Shown: piece by piece, positions 35,964 to 45,059 of the stretch
How positions within the stretch are numbered: the stretch's first letter is position 1
Layout of the letters: the number at the start of each line of letters is the position of its first letter
Assembly (NCBI RefSeq): GCF_008369325.1
Contig: NZ_VOBI01000014.1
Location: 62,001-126,000 of the forward strand
From: Pseudomonas sp. ANT_H12B
Lineage (GTDB): Bacteria > Pseudomonadota > Gammaproteobacteria > Pseudomonadales > Pseudomonadaceae
DNA: 64,000 bases
Direction of reading: 5' to 3'
Position numbers and translations under genes: made by a program
The notes under the pieces: generated by a model
Seen by the model: only the letters and a program-made list of their open reading frames with translations
Told to the model about the DNA's origin: nothing
Database searches by the model: none

Positions 35964-38069
35964 ATGACCAAGACTCTCCATCACCGTGCGTGCCACCTGT
36001 GTGAAGCCATCTGCGGCCTGACGATCGAAACCACCGAAGTCGAAGGCGACGTGCAGATCACCTCGATCAAGGGTGACCCTCAGGATACGTTCAGCCGCGG
36101 GCACATCTGCCCCAAAGCGGTTGCGCTGCAAGACATTCAGAACGATCCGGACCGTTTGCGTCAGCCGATGCTGCGGGTCGGCAGCGAATGGCAGCCCATC
36201 GAGTGGGAAGACGCCTTCAGCCTAGTAGCCGTACGGCTGGCGGCGATTCAGGAACGTCATGGGCAAAACGCGGTGGCGGTCTATCAAGGCAATCCCAGCG
36301 TGCATAACTATGGGCTGATGACCCACAGCAATTACTTTCTCGGCCTGCTGAAAACCCGCAACCGGTTTTCCGCGACCTCGGTCGACCAGTTGCCCCATCA
36401 CCTGACCAGCCATTTGATGTACGGCCACGGCTTGCTGTTGCCGATTCCGGACATCGATCACACCGATTTCATGCTGATCCTCGGTGGTAATCCGCTGGCG
36501 TCCAATGGCAGCATCATGACCGTGCCGGATGTGGAAAAGCGTCTGAAAGCGATTCAGGCCCGGGGTGGCAAAGTGGTGGTGGTCGATCCGCGTCGCAGCG
36601 AAACGGCGGCGATAGCCGATCAGCATCTGTTCGTGCGCCCCGGTGGCGATGCGGCGTTGTTGTTCGGGTTACTTAATACCTTGTTCGCCGAAGGCCTGAC
36701 CCGCGACAGTCATTTGCCGGTGGATGGTCTGGAAGAGGTGCGAGAGGCGATCACGAATTTCACTGCCGAGGCCATGAGCCCGTTGTGTGCGGTGCCGGCC
36801 GAGCAAATCCGCCAGCTGGCTCGGGACTTCGCAGCGGCGCCGACAGCGGTCTGCTACGGCCGCATGGGGGTCTCGACCCAGGCATTCGGCACCTTGTGTC
36901 ATTGGGTTGTGCAGTTGATCAATCTGGTCACCGGTAACCTCGACCGTGTGGGCGGTGCGTTGTGCACCGAACCTGCGGTGGACCTGGTGGCGTCCACTTC
37001 CGGCGGACATTTCGATCTGTGGCAGAGCCGGGTGTCCGGGCGTCCGGAGTATGGTGGAGAACTTCCGGTGTCGGTGCTGGCCGAAGAGATGCTCACCGAA
37101 GGAGAAGGGCAGGTCCGCGCGCTCATCACCGTGGCGGGTAATCCGGTGCTGTCGACGCCCAATGGCCGTCAACTGGAACAGGCGCTGGACGGTTTGGAGT
37201 TCATGCTTAGCATCGACCTGTACATCAATGAAACTACGCGTTATGCCGACCTGATCCTGCCGTCCACGTCGGCCCTGGAAAACGATCACTACGACACCAC
37301 GTTCAATATGTTTGCAGTGCGTAACGTCAGCCGGTTCAACCGCGCGATTCTGGCCAAGCCCGAAGGTGCATTGCACGACTGGGAGATTTTCGTGGGCTTG
37401 GCCAAGGCTTTTGCGGCGAAGACCGGCAAGGAATTGAAGCCGACCGTCGCCCCGGCACAGATGATCGATCAAGGATTGCGGATGGGCCTGTACGGCGACG
37501 CTTCGGAGCACAAGCTGTCGCTGGCGACTTTGTTCGATCATCCTCATGGCGTCGATCTGGGGGCGCTGAAATCCAACCTTGCCCCCCGTCTGAAAACCGC
37601 CAGTCAGCGAGTCCAGGCAGCGCCCGCCGCGATCCTCGCCGACCTCACGCGCTTCGCGGCGTTGCAAGCGCCCCCTGTCGATGAGTTGCTGATGATCGGC
37701 CGCCGTCATGTGCGCAGCAACAACTCGTGGATGCACAACTATTACCGTCTGGTGAAGGGTAAGCCGCGTCATCAGTTGTTGATGCACCCGGACGACCTGG
37801 CCAGCCGTGGACTCAACGATGGGCAGCAAGTGCGCGTCAGTTCGCGGGTCGGCGTGATCGAAGTTGAAGTGCTTGCCAGTCTGGATATGATGAAAGGCGT
37901 GGTCAGCCTGCCTCACGGTTGGGGCCACGCACGGCCGGGTGTGCAGATGACAATCGCCAGTGGCCAACCGGGTTCCAGCGCCAATGACTTGACCGACGAG
38001 TGTCAGCTCGATGAGTTGTCGGGCAATGCGGCGCTCAATGGTGTGCCAGTGAGCGTGGCGGCGGCTTGA
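35964..38069 (+). CDS. Molybdopterin-dependent oxidoreductase (DMSO reductase superfamily)
   Basis: A 701-residue Mo/W-bisMGD enzyme: N-terminal [4Fe-4S] motif C10-x2-C13-x3-C17-x31-C49 (HRACHLCEAICG ... HICPKA), the molybdopterin domain (GGNPLASNGS, VVDPRRSETA, LFVRPGGDAALLFGL), and a C-terminal dinucleotide-binding fold (MHPDDLASRGLNDGQQVRVSSR, SLPHGWGH). The region aligning with the Mo-ligand site (residues 134-160) has no Cys or Sec. The substrate is unknown; nearest relatives are formate dehydrogenase-like proteins. No signal peptide, so it is cytoplasmic. No partner subunit is adjacent. Confidence 0.82.
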   Translation: MTKTLHHRACHLCEAICGLTIETTEVEGDVQITSIKGDPQDTFSRGHICPKAVALQDIQNDPDRLRQPMLRVGSEWQPIEWEDAFSLVAVRLAAIQERHGQNAVAVYQGNPSVHNYGLMTHSNYFLGLLKTRNRFSATSVDQLPHHLTSHLMYGHGLLLPIPDIDHTDFMLILGGNPLASNGSIMTVPDVEKRLKAIQARGGKVVVVDPRRSETAAIADQHLFVRPGGDAALLFGLLNTLFAEGLTRDSHLPVDGLEEVREAITNFTAEAMSPLCAVPAEQIRQLARDFAAAPTAVCYGRMGVSTQAFGTLCHWVVQLINLVTGNLDRVGGALCTEPAVDLVASTSGGHFDLWQSRVSGRPEYGGELPVSVLAEEMLTEGEGQVRALITVAGNPVLSTPNGRQLEQALDGLEFMLSIDLYINETTRYADLILPSTSALENDHYDTTFNMFAVRNVSRFNRAILAKPEGALHDWEIFVGLAKAFAAKTGKELKPTVAPAQMIDQGLRMGLYGDASEHKLSLATLFDHPHGVDLGALKSNLAPRLKTASQRVQAAPAAILADLTRFAALQAPPVDELLMIGRRHVRSNNSWMHNYYRLVKGKPRHQLLMHPDDLASRGLNDGQQVRVSSRVGVIEVEVLASLDMMKGVVSLPHGWGHARPGVQMTIASGQPGSSANDLTDECQLDELSGNAALNGVPVSVAAA

Positions 38070-38166
38070 TCAAGTCTGTCGGGGAGACCGCGCATGGCGC
38101 TCGGGTTTCCGTTACAATGCGCCACCGTGCCGACCACTGAGTCGGAAAGTTCAGCCGAGGTGCTCC

Positions 38167-38505
38167 ATGGATATCATTGAAACGATTAAAGAGCAGATTG
38201 CTAACAACACCATTCTGCTTTACATGAAAGGTTCGCCGAATGCCCCGCAGTGTGGCTTCTCAGCGAAAGCCGCGCAGGCTGTGATGGCGTGCGGTGAAAA
38301 GTTCGCGTACGTGGACATCCTGCAGAACCCGGAAATCCGCGCCAACCTGCCAAAGTACGCCAACTGGCCAACCTTCCCGCAACTGTGGGTCGGTGGCGAG
38401 CTGGTAGGCGGTAGCGACATCATGACTGAGATGGCTGCAGACGGTTCGCTGCAAACCACCATCAAAGCTGCTGTCGAAGCTGCTGCTGCCAAGACCGAAG
38501 CCTGA
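38167..38505 (+). CDS. grxD: Monothiol glutaredoxin (Grx4/GrxD)
   Basis: A 112-residue monothiol glutaredoxin with the CGFS active site at C29 (APQCGFSAKAAQAV) and WPTFPQLWVGGELVGGSD. This family binds and delivers [2Fe-2S] clusters with glutathione. It lies beside bfrB and bfd, giving an iron-handling neighbourhood. A terminator follows. Confidence 0.95.
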   Translation: MDIIETIKEQIANNTILLYMKGSPNAPQCGFSAKAAQAVMACGEKFAYVDILQNPEIRANLPKYANWPTFPQLWVGGELVGGSDIMTEMAADGSLQTTIKAAVEAAAAKTEA

Positions 38506-38516
38506 AACCAGGGCGA

Positions 38517-38557
38517 TAAAAAAGCCCCGCCTCTTTAAAAGAGCGCGGGGCTTTTTA
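38517..38557. terminator. Bidirectional terminator grxD / bfrB
   Basis: AAAAAGCCCCGC ... GCGGGGCTTTTT lies between the convergent grxD and bfrB, with A/T runs on both sides. Confidence 0.9.
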
Positions 38558-38583
38558 TTGTCTCGAGTTTAGCGGGCGCTAAC

Positions 38584-39057
38584 TTACTCTTCGCCCATCT
38601 GCGATTGCAGATAGTTCTCAAGACCGACTTTATCGATCAGGCCCAGTTGGGTTTCCAGCCAGTCGATATGTTCTTCTTCGGACTCAAGAATATCTTCAAG
38701 CAGTTCACGGCTACCGAAGTCGCCAACGGTTTCGCAATGCGCGATGGCTACTTTGAGATCCGCGTGACCGGTGCGTTCGATACGCAGATCGCACTCAAGC
38801 ATTTCCTGGGTGTGCTCGCCGATCTGCAGCTTGCCCAGATCCTGGACGTTCGGCAGCCCTTCAAGGAACAGGATGCGCTTGATCAGCTTGTCCGCGTGTT
38901 TCATCTCGTCGATGGATTCGTGGTATTCGTGCTTGCCGAGCTTGTTCAGACCCCAATCTTCATACATGCGCGCATGCAGAAAGTATTGATTGATCGCGAC
39001 CAGCTCATTGGCAAGGATCTTGTTGAGATGCTGGATGACTGTAATGTCGCCTTTCAT
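38584..39057 (-). CDS. bfrB: Bacterioferritin BfrB
   Basis: A 157-residue heme-containing ferritin subunit forming a 24-mer iron store. The ferroxidase residues E18, E51 and H54 and the heme ligand M52 (DEMKHADK) are all present. bfd lies next to it on the same strand, as in P. aeruginosa; Bfd reduces this heme to release iron. Separate from bfd by a terminator, so expression is independent. Confidence 0.95.
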   Translation of the reverse strand: MKGDITVIQHLNKILANELVAINQYFLHARMYEDWGLNKLGKHEYHESIDEMKHADKLIKRILFLEGLPNVQDLGKLQIGEHTQEMLECDLRIERTGHADLKVAIAHCETVGDFGSRELLEDILESEEEHIDWLETQLGLIDKVGLENYLQSQMGEE

Positions 39058-39214
39058 GATGGGGTCCTGCCCTGTATTAGCTGTCTATAAGACAGAGTTT
39101 GAGCCGCGTAATTAAGAGTGTCAAACCTAAGTTATTGAAACTTAAGTGAAAATTAATCGGAATAAGAATGTTTTTGTTCCGCGTCTAGACCCTAAGCGAT
39201 TGATTTGCAGACAT

Positions 39215-39245
39215 AAAAAAACCGGACATAGAGTCCGGTTCTTTG
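39215..39245 (-). terminator. Rho-independent terminator of bfd
   Basis: On the minus strand AACCGGACTCTATGTCCGGTT is followed by TTTTT, 12 bases beyond the bfd stop. Confidence 0.88.
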
Positions 39246-39256
39246 AAATAGGGTAT

Positions 39257-39475
39257 TTAGGCGGCAGTAAATTCTACAGGATAAGGAATAGAAGCCTGGG
39301 CCGATTGCAGTTTGGTCAGGGTTTCGCGGACCACTTCCTTGGCAAGGCAGGCACATTTGCCGCATTGGCTGGCTACGCCGGTGGCCTGACGGACTTCTTT
39401 ATAGCTGCAGCAACCTTCATAGATTGCATCGCGGATTTGACCGTCGGTGACGCCAGTGCAGAGGCAGACATACAT
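39257..39475 (-). CDS. bfd: Bacterioferritin-associated ferredoxin Bfd
   Basis: A 72-residue [2Fe-2S] ferredoxin with ligands C4, C6, C38 and C41 (YVCLCTG ... SQCGKCAC). It docks on BfrB and passes electrons to the heme for iron mobilisation. The start ATG at 39475 is used; an in-frame start 10 codons upstream would add a non-conserved leader. A Fur box sits in its upstream region. Confidence 0.93.
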   Translation of the reverse strand: MYVCLCTGVTDGQIRDAIYEGCCSYKEVRQATGVASQCGKCACLAKEVVRETLTKLQSAQASIPYPVEFTAA

Positions 39476-39520
39476 AAGTAAAAACCGTCGCTGGTTGTGA
39501 CTCAATTGCGATGGATCTTA

Positions 39521-39543
39521 ATGTTAACGAGAATGATTGTCAA
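39521..39543 (-). promoter_or_regulatory. Fur box upstream of bfd
   Basis: ATGTTAACGAGAATGATTGTCAA (plus strand) matches the core GAGAATGATTGTC of the Fur consensus closely. It lies about 46 bases before the bfd start, so bfd should be induced when iron is scarce, when BfrB iron must be mobilised. Confidence 0.65.
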
Positions 39544-39678
39544 AGTGGTTTCTGAAAGCTTTGCGTTATATGCGTGCGTGACTGACGAACGGTTTCCAAG
39601 GGCCATCCGCCAGTCTCCGCGAAACGGCAATTTCACCGCGGGTTGAAAATCCGTTGAGGACAGCTCAAAAACGCCGTG

Positions 39679-39684
39679 TATGAT
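39679..39684 (+). promoter_or_regulatory. Possible -10 for the peroxiredoxin gene
   Basis: TATGAT, with TTGAGG 19 bases upstream (39654-39659). The spacer is longer than ideal, so this is weak. Confidence 0.35.
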
Positions 39685-39785
39685 GGTCGGTCCTTGCGAA
39701 GGGGGTCGTGTCACAGGGCTGTCGCCTGAGGGTGGCAGGCTGACGCGAACCCAGTTCTTCACGTTAATAGACCAGGAGATATTCA

Positions 39786-40388
39786 ATGAGCGTACTCGTA
39801 GGCAAACAAGCCCCGGACTTCACCGTACCGGCCGTACTCGGCAATGGCGAAATCGTAGACAGCTTCACCCTGTCGTCGGCCATCAAAGGTAAATATGGCC
39901 TGGTGTTCTTCTACCCACTGGACTTCACCTTCGTTTGCCCGTCCGAGCTGATCGCTCTGGACAACCGCATGTCTGACTTCAAGGCACGTAACGTTGAAGT
40001 GATCGCCGTTTCGATCGACTCGCACTTCACCCACAACGCCTGGCGTAACACCCCGGTCAACAATGGTGGTATCGGCGAAGTCCGCTACACCATGGCTGCC
40101 GACATGAAGCACGAAATCGCCAAGGCCTACGACGTTGAGTCCGAAGGCGGCGTGGCTTTCCGTGGCGCGTTCCTGATCGACGACAAAGGCGTTGTCCGTT
40201 CGCAGATCATCAACGACCTGCCGCTGGGCCGTAACATTGAAGAGCTGGTCCGTCTGGTCGACGCTCTGCAATTCCACGAAGAGCACGGCGAAGTTTGCCC
40301 TGCCAACTGGAAAAAAGGCGACAAAGGCATGACCGCTTCGACCGAAGGCGTCGCGGCTTACCTGACCGAGCACGCTGCGGCCCTGTAA
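39786..40388 (+). CDS. Typical 2-Cys peroxiredoxin (AhpC/Tsa)
   Basis: A 200-residue peroxiredoxin that reduces peroxides and is recycled by thioredoxin or AhpF. Peroxidatic C51 (DFTFVCPSE) and resolving C170 (GEVCPANW) are present. This copy, next to bfd/bfrB and rnt, matches the P. aeruginosa PA3529 locus from memory, distinct from ahpCF. A clear terminator follows. Confidence 0.93.
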   Translation: MSVLVGKQAPDFTVPAVLGNGEIVDSFTLSSAIKGKYGLVFFYPLDFTFVCPSELIALDNRMSDFKARNVEVIAVSIDSHFTHNAWRNTPVNNGGIGEVRYTMAADMKHEIAKAYDVESEGGVAFRGAFLIDDKGVVRSQIINDLPLGRNIEELVRLVDALQFHEEHGEVCPANWKKGDKGMTASTEGVAAYLTEHAAAL

Positions 40389-40403
40389 GCCCAAGCGTCA
40401 GGC

Positions 40404-40437
40404 ATAAAAAAACCGGCTGCCAAGGCCGGTTTTTTTA
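40404..40437. terminator. Bidirectional terminator of the peroxiredoxin gene and rnt
   Basis: AAAAAAACCGGC-TGCCAAG-GCCGGTTTTTTT between the convergent genes. Confidence 0.9.
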
Positions 40438-40463
40438 TGGGCGGGATAAACCAGCGACAAGGC

Positions 40464-41141
40464 TCAGTCGTTGAAGTCTTCCCAGCCACCCATTTGTTTC
40501 CAGCGATTGACGATGCCGCAGAACAGTTCAGCCGTCTTCTCGGTGTCGTAGCGAGCCGAGTGGGCCTCGCGACCATCGAAGTCGATATCGGCTGCCTGAC
40601 AGGCCTTGGCGAGTACGGTTTGACCGTAAGCCAGCCCAGCGAGTGTTGCGGTGTCGAAACTGGAGAACGGATGAAACGGGTTACGCTTCATGTCCAGACG
40701 CGCGACAGCGGCGTTGAGGAAGCCCAAATCGAAGCTGCTGTTGTGCCCGACCAGGATTGCCCGCTTGCAGCCGTTCGCTTTCAACGCCTTGCGGATGCCA
40801 CGGAAGATATCGGTCAGCGCGGTTTCTTCGCTGACGGCCATTCGCAGTGGGTGATCAAGTTTGATCCCGGTGAACTCCAGGGCTGCCGCTTCGATGTTTG
40901 CGCCTACAAAGGGTTCTACGCGAAAAAAGTAGGTGTGATCGGGGTACACAAACCCCTTCTCATCCATGCTGATGGTAGTCGCGGCAATTTCCAGCAAGGC
41001 GTCAGTGGCAGAGTTGAAGCCACCGGTTTCAACGTCGACAACAACGGGCAGGTATCCACGGAAGCGAGCTGCCATCGGGTGGCGCGAACCACCTCCGCCG
41101 CCTTGACCGTCCTGTTCGTCGTCGAAATGGTCTTCACTCAC
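40464..41141 (-). CDS. rnt: Ribonuclease T
   Basis: A 225-residue DEDDh 3'-5' exonuclease that trims tRNA and small RNA 3' ends. The Exo motifs are seen as VVVDVETGGFNSATDALLEIA, LVGHNSSFDLGFL and AHSARYDTEKTAELF. Its start overlaps the pyrC stop by 4 bases (ATGA), so translation is coupled with pyrC upstream. Confidence 0.95.
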   Translation of the reverse strand: MSEDHFDDEQDGQGGGGGSRHPMAARFRGYLPVVVDVETGGFNSATDALLEIAATTISMDEKGFVYPDHTYFFRVEPFVGANIEAAALEFTGIKLDHPLRMAVSEETALTDIFRGIRKALKANGCKRAILVGHNSSFDLGFLNAAVARLDMKRNPFHPFSSFDTATLAGLAYGQTVLAKACQAADIDFDGREAHSARYDTEKTAELFCGIVNRWKQMGGWEDFND

Positions 41142-42184
41142 GCGTGTTCCTCCAGCAGGCGCCAGCGCAGTTTTTCACCGGCGCGCAGCGGGATTACGGT
41201 CAGCTCGCCAAATGGCAGGCTGGTTGGGGCGGTCCACTCATCGCGGACCAGGGTGATGCTATCGGTGTTCGCCGGCAGGCCATAGAAGCGCGGCCCGTTA
41301 AGACTGGCGAAGGCTTCGAGCTTGTCCAGCGCGTTGCGCTGTTCGAACGCTTCGGCATACATCTCGATCGCCGCATAAGCGGTGTAGCAACCTGCGCAAC
41401 CGCAAGCGGCTTCTTTGGCGTGCTGGGCGTGGGGGGCCGAGTCGGTGCCGAGGAAGAACTTTTCGCTGCCGCTGGTGGCGGCGTCGAGCAGGGCTTCCTG
41501 ATGGGTATTGCGCTTGAGAATCGGCAGGCAATAGAAGTGCGGCCGAATCCCGCCCACCAGCATGTGGTTGCGGTTGTACAGCAGGTGATGGGCCGTAATG
41601 GTCGCGCCAACGTTGGCCGAAGCCTCATTGACGAACTGCACGGCGTCAGCCGTGGTGATGTGTTCAAACACCACTTTGAGGGTCGGGAAACGCTCGACCA
41701 CACGACGCAAGTGCTCATCGATGAAGAATTTTTCGCGATCGAACACGTCGACGTCTCCACGGGTAACTTCACCGTGAACCAGCAAGGGCATCCCGATTTC
41801 GGCCATGGCCTCAAGTGCAGGGAAGATCTTGTCGACGCTGGTGACGCCAGAGTCCGAGTTGGTGGTCGCGCCGGCCGGGTACAGCTTGGCGGCGTGAACG
41901 AAGCCGCTGGCCTTGGCCTCGCGAATTTCTTCAGGCTGGGTGCGATCGGTCAGGTACAGGACCATCAGTGGTTCGAATTGGCTGCCAGCCGGGCGTGCAG
42001 CGAGAATCCGCTGGCGATAGCCGTCGGCTTCAGTCGCGTTACGCACCGGAGGTACCAGGTTAGGCATGATGATGGCGCGACCAAAGGTGCGCGCGACATC
42101 CGCAACGGTATTGGGCAACACAGCACCATCGCGAAGATGAATATGCCAGTCGTCGGGACGCAGCAGGGTCAGGCGGTCGGACAT
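41138..42184 (-). CDS. pyrC: Dihydroorotase (class II, PyrC type)
   Basis: A 348-residue zinc enzyme that closes carbamoyl-aspartate to dihydroorotate in pyrimidine synthesis. The HIHLRDG metal motif, carboxylated lysine segment AAKLYPAGAT, and GTDSAPHA are present. Full length. The first gene of the pyrC-rnt pair; motY is divergent upstream. Confidence 0.97.
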   Translation of the reverse strand: MSDRLTLLRPDDWHIHLRDGAVLPNTVADVARTFGRAIIMPNLVPPVRNATEADGYRQRILAARPAGSQFEPLMVLYLTDRTQPEEIREAKASGFVHAAKLYPAGATTNSDSGVTSVDKIFPALEAMAEIGMPLLVHGEVTRGDVDVFDREKFFIDEHLRRVVERFPTLKVVFEHITTADAVQFVNEASANVGATITAHHLLYNRNHMLVGGIRPHFYCLPILKRNTHQEALLDAATSGSEKFFLGTDSAPHAQHAKEAACGCAGCYTAYAAIEMYAEAFEQRNALDKLEAFASLNGPRFYGLPANTDSITLVRDEWTAPTSLPFGELTVIPLRAGEKLRWRLLEEHA

Positions 42185-42343
42185 GAGGGGATTCCAGGCG
42201 GGTCAAACTGAGGGGAATGCTACCGGAAAAGACTCTCTCAGGCACTCGCTATCAAGTTTTGCGGGAAGCTTCCGATATCCAACAGGTATGCCGTGAACAT
42301 GTGTGTGTCGGTCTTTTTGTTGTAGAAGCCAGTGGAGCCTCCC

Positions 42344-43252
42344 GTGCGCCAGCGTTATTTAGCCTTGCTCAGTGTGTTTGCCAGCCTTCCCGCGATGGCG
42401 CTCACTTTCCAGACCCGTCTGGAGAGCATCGAGTGGACGGTCGAAGGGGACAAGTTCGAATGCCGCCTGACTCAACCGGTCACCGATTTTGGTTCGGGTG
42501 AATTCGTGCGCCGCGCCGGCGAACAAGCGACGTTTCGTCTGAAGACCTACAACACGATGATCGGCGGCGGTTCGGCGACCTTGCTGGCGGCCGCTGCGCC
42601 TTGGCAGCCAGGGCGTGGCGACATCAACCTTGGTTCCGTGCGAATCAGCAGCGGCAATGTGCTGTTCAACAGTTCGCAGGTTCAGGCCGGACGCTTGATC
42701 AGCGGCTTGTTGGATGGTCGCAGTCCGGTCGTTCGACATTACTCCGGCGATGGTCGGGTGTCGGAAGTTCGCCTGTTGCCGGTCAAGTTCAGCAAGGCCT
42801 TCAACGAATACCAGGGCTGTGTGGCGAAGCTGCTGCCGAAGAACTTCGAACAGGTCAAACAATCCGCGATTGGCTTTCCCGGCGAAGGCATCGATCTGGA
42901 CGCGCACGCCAAGGCTCAGTTGCAAGTGATGCTGGAATTCATGAAGGCTGATCCGACGGTCAATCACATCGAGCTCGATGGCCACTCCGACAACAGCGGC
43001 AACCGATTGACCAATCGTGACCTGTCGCGGCGTCGAGCGTTGGCCGTCATGGAGTTTTTCAAGGCCAATGGTATTCAGGAGTCGCAGATCACCGTGCGCT
43101 TCCACGGCGAGCGTTATCCGTTGGCGCCCAACACCAATTCAGCCAATCGGGCTAAGAACCGCCGGGTCAATGTGCACCTCGCGCGGGTCGCGCCCACCGA
43201 GAAACCGGCCCCTCAGACCACTGCATCGGCAAGCGCTGCGTCGACCTCCTGA
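42344..43252 (+). CDS. motY: OmpA-family protein MotY, sodium-type flagellar motor ring component
   Basis: A 302-residue exported protein. A GTG at 42344 with GGAG 6 bases upstream begins a signal peptide (VRQRYLALLSVFASLPAMA), followed by the MotY N-terminal domain (LTFQTRLESIEWTVEGDKFECRLTQP) and a C-terminal OmpA/peptidoglycan-binding domain (HIELDGHSDNSGNRLTNRDLSRRRALAV). P. aeruginosa MotY is encoded at this locus (PA3526) from memory, where it stabilises the MotCD stators. No other flagellar gene is adjacent. A GTG at 42332 is an alternative start 4 codons upstream. Confidence 0.88.
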   Translation: MRQRYLALLSVFASLPAMALTFQTRLESIEWTVEGDKFECRLTQPVTDFGSGEFVRRAGEQATFRLKTYNTMIGGGSATLLAAAAPWQPGRGDINLGSVRISSGNVLFNSSQVQAGRLISGLLDGRSPVVRHYSGDGRVSEVRLLPVKFSKAFNEYQGCVAKLLPKNFEQVKQSAIGFPGEGIDLDAHAKAQLQVMLEFMKADPTVNHIELDGHSDNSGNRLTNRDLSRRRALAVMEFFKANGIQESQITVRFHGERYPLAPNTNSANRAKNRRVNVHLARVAPTEKPAPQTTASASAASTS

Positions 43253-43381
43253 TTCCGCCGAAATCGTCGCGCGCTCGACAGAATCTGTCGCTTCGTCGTC
43301 ATAAGCTGTCGCGCCTCTGTAAATTATTCTGCATGACCGGTAGACTTGACGGCTTTCCGTAGAACCCCGTGGAGTGATGGC

Positions 43382-44599
43382 ATGGCGGACGTAAACAAGG
43401 TCGTTCTGGCGTATTCCGGCGGCCTGGACACTTCGGTGATCCTCAAGTGGCTGCAGGATACTTATAACTGTGAAGTCGTGACCTTCACCGCTGACCTGGG
43501 TCAGGGCGAAGAGGTCGAACCTGCACGCGCCAAGGCACAGGCCATGGGCGTCAAAGAGATCTACATCGACGACTTGCGCGAAGAGTTCGTGCGCGATTTC
43601 GTTTTTCCGATGTTCCGCGCCAACACCGTTTACGAAGGCGAGTACCTGCTGGGTACTTCCATCGCTCGTCCGTTGATCGCCAAACGTCTGATCGAAATCG
43701 CCAACGAAACCGGCGCTGACGCTATTTCCCACGGCGCCACAGGCAAGGGTAACGACCAGGTTCGTTTCGAACTGGGCGCCTACGCGTTGAAGCCTGGTGT
43801 GAAAGTGATCGCTCCATGGCGCGAATGGGACCTGCTCTCGCGTGAAAAGCTGATGGATTACGCTGAAAAGCACAACATCCCGATCGAGCGTCACGGCAAG
43901 AAAAAATCCCCGTACTCGATGGATGCCAACCTGCTGCACATCTCCTATGAAGGCGGCGTGCTGGAAGACACCTGGACCGAGCACGAAGAAGACATGTGGA
44001 AATGGACCGTCTCCCCGGAGAAGGCTCCTGACAAAGCGCAATACCTGGAACTGACCTACCGCAACGGCGACATCGTTGCACTGGACGGCGTCGAAATGAC
44101 CCCGGCCACCGTGCTGGCGACCCTGAACCGTATCGGTGGCGAACACGGTATCGGCCGTCTGGACATCGTGGAAAACCGCTACGTCGGCATGAAGTCCCGT
44201 GGCTGCTACGAAACCCCTGGCGGCACCATCATGCTGCGCGCCCACCGTGCGATCGAATCGATCACCCTGGACCGCGAAGTGGCTCACCTCAAAGACGAGT
44301 TGATGCCTAAATACGCCAGCCTGATCTACACCGGTTACTGGTGGAGCCCTGAGCGTCTGATGTTGCAACAGATGATCGACGCGTCCCAGGCCCACGTGAA
44401 CGGCGTTGTGCGCCTGAAACTGTACAAGGGCAACGTGATCGTCACCGGTCGCAAGTCTGACGAGTCGTTGTTCGACGCCAACATCGCAACCTTCGAGGAA
44501 GATGGCGGCGCCTACAACCAGGCCGACGCAGCGGGCTTCATCAAGCTCAACGCGTTGCGCATGCGCATTGCGGCGAACAAAGGCCGGAAGCTTTTCTGA
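43382..44599 (+). CDS. argG: Argininosuccinate synthase
   Basis: A 405-residue ATP-dependent ligase joining citrulline and aspartate in arginine synthesis. The PP-loop is VVLAYSGGLDTSVILKWL, and SHGATGKGNDQVRFE and KSRGCYETPGGT are typical. Start ATG at 43382 (MADVNKVVLAYSGG); an upstream in-frame start at 43346 is non-conserved. Citrulline for it is made by ArgF encoded 8 kb upstream. Confidence 0.97.
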   Translation: MADVNKVVLAYSGGLDTSVILKWLQDTYNCEVVTFTADLGQGEEVEPARAKAQAMGVKEIYIDDLREEFVRDFVFPMFRANTVYEGEYLLGTSIARPLIAKRLIEIANETGADAISHGATGKGNDQVRFELGAYALKPGVKVIAPWREWDLLSREKLMDYAEKHNIPIERHGKKKSPYSMDANLLHISYEGGVLEDTWTEHEEDMWKWTVSPEKAPDKAQYLELTYRNGDIVALDGVEMTPATVLATLNRIGGEHGIGRLDIVENRYVGMKSRGCYETPGGTIMLRAHRAIESITLDREVAHLKDELMPKYASLIYTGYWWSPERLMLQQMIDASQAHVNGVVRLKLYKGNVIVTGRKSDESLFDANIATFEEDGGAYNQADAAGFIKLNALRMRIAANKGRKLF

Positions 44600-44619
44600 G
44601 ACCTTTGAGACCGTAATAG

Positions 44620-44654
44620 GATGGGTGGCCTTGTCGCCGACAAAGCCACCCATC
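44620..44654 (+). terminator. Long hairpin after argG, T-run missing
   Basis: GATGGGTGGCCTTGTC pairs with GACAAAGCCACCCATC around a GCC loop with a single mismatch, 20 bases after the stop. The stem is about 16 bp, but no T-run follows, so it is either an atypical terminator or an mRNA 3' stabiliser. Confidence 0.5.
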
Positions 44655-44696
44655 TGAAATGGGGTTCACTGCCTGACCTTGCGGTTCAGTGTCCTG

Positions 44697-45059
44697 TTAA
44701 TGTCTGTTAATTCCTTCCTGACCGGTTCTCTCTGGTTGATCTTCGAGTGCTACCGACTGCTGCGTATCAGTTGGCAAGTATTGATCTATGATCGTTACAC
44801 TATGTGAACTCAAATTGTAAGCAATGCAGAAGCCGCTGTGTTTCTTTGCGCGCTTTGAATGTCTAAGTGCACTTTCTCTCAGTAATATCTCCGATTCGAC
44901 ACACGTGACAAATACAATGACGTGCGCAGGTTTCTCACGTTCTTTCTGAATTTTCTCCATCAAGTAGGCGAACTCGACTTTTTCGCTCATCCAGCGTCCA
45001 TCAATGATGTATAGATCTTTTAATCGCACGGGCAAGCGGACGTAGGCGGATCGCCTCAC
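44697..45059 (-). pseudogene. Distal half of a likely frameshifted gene (conserved soluble domain)
   Basis: A 120-codon frame starting with GTG reads RRSAYVRLPVRLKDLYIIDGRWMSEKVEFAYLMEKIQKEREKPAHVIVFVTCVESEILLRESA. It has balanced protein-like composition and no start-associated Shine-Dalgarno. It overlaps the end of the upstream 126-codon frame in the +1 register by 59 bases, and stays open further upstream within it. The simplest reading is that both are halves of one gene broken by a one-base indel near the A-run at about 45112-45118. Function not recognised. Confidence 0.45.
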
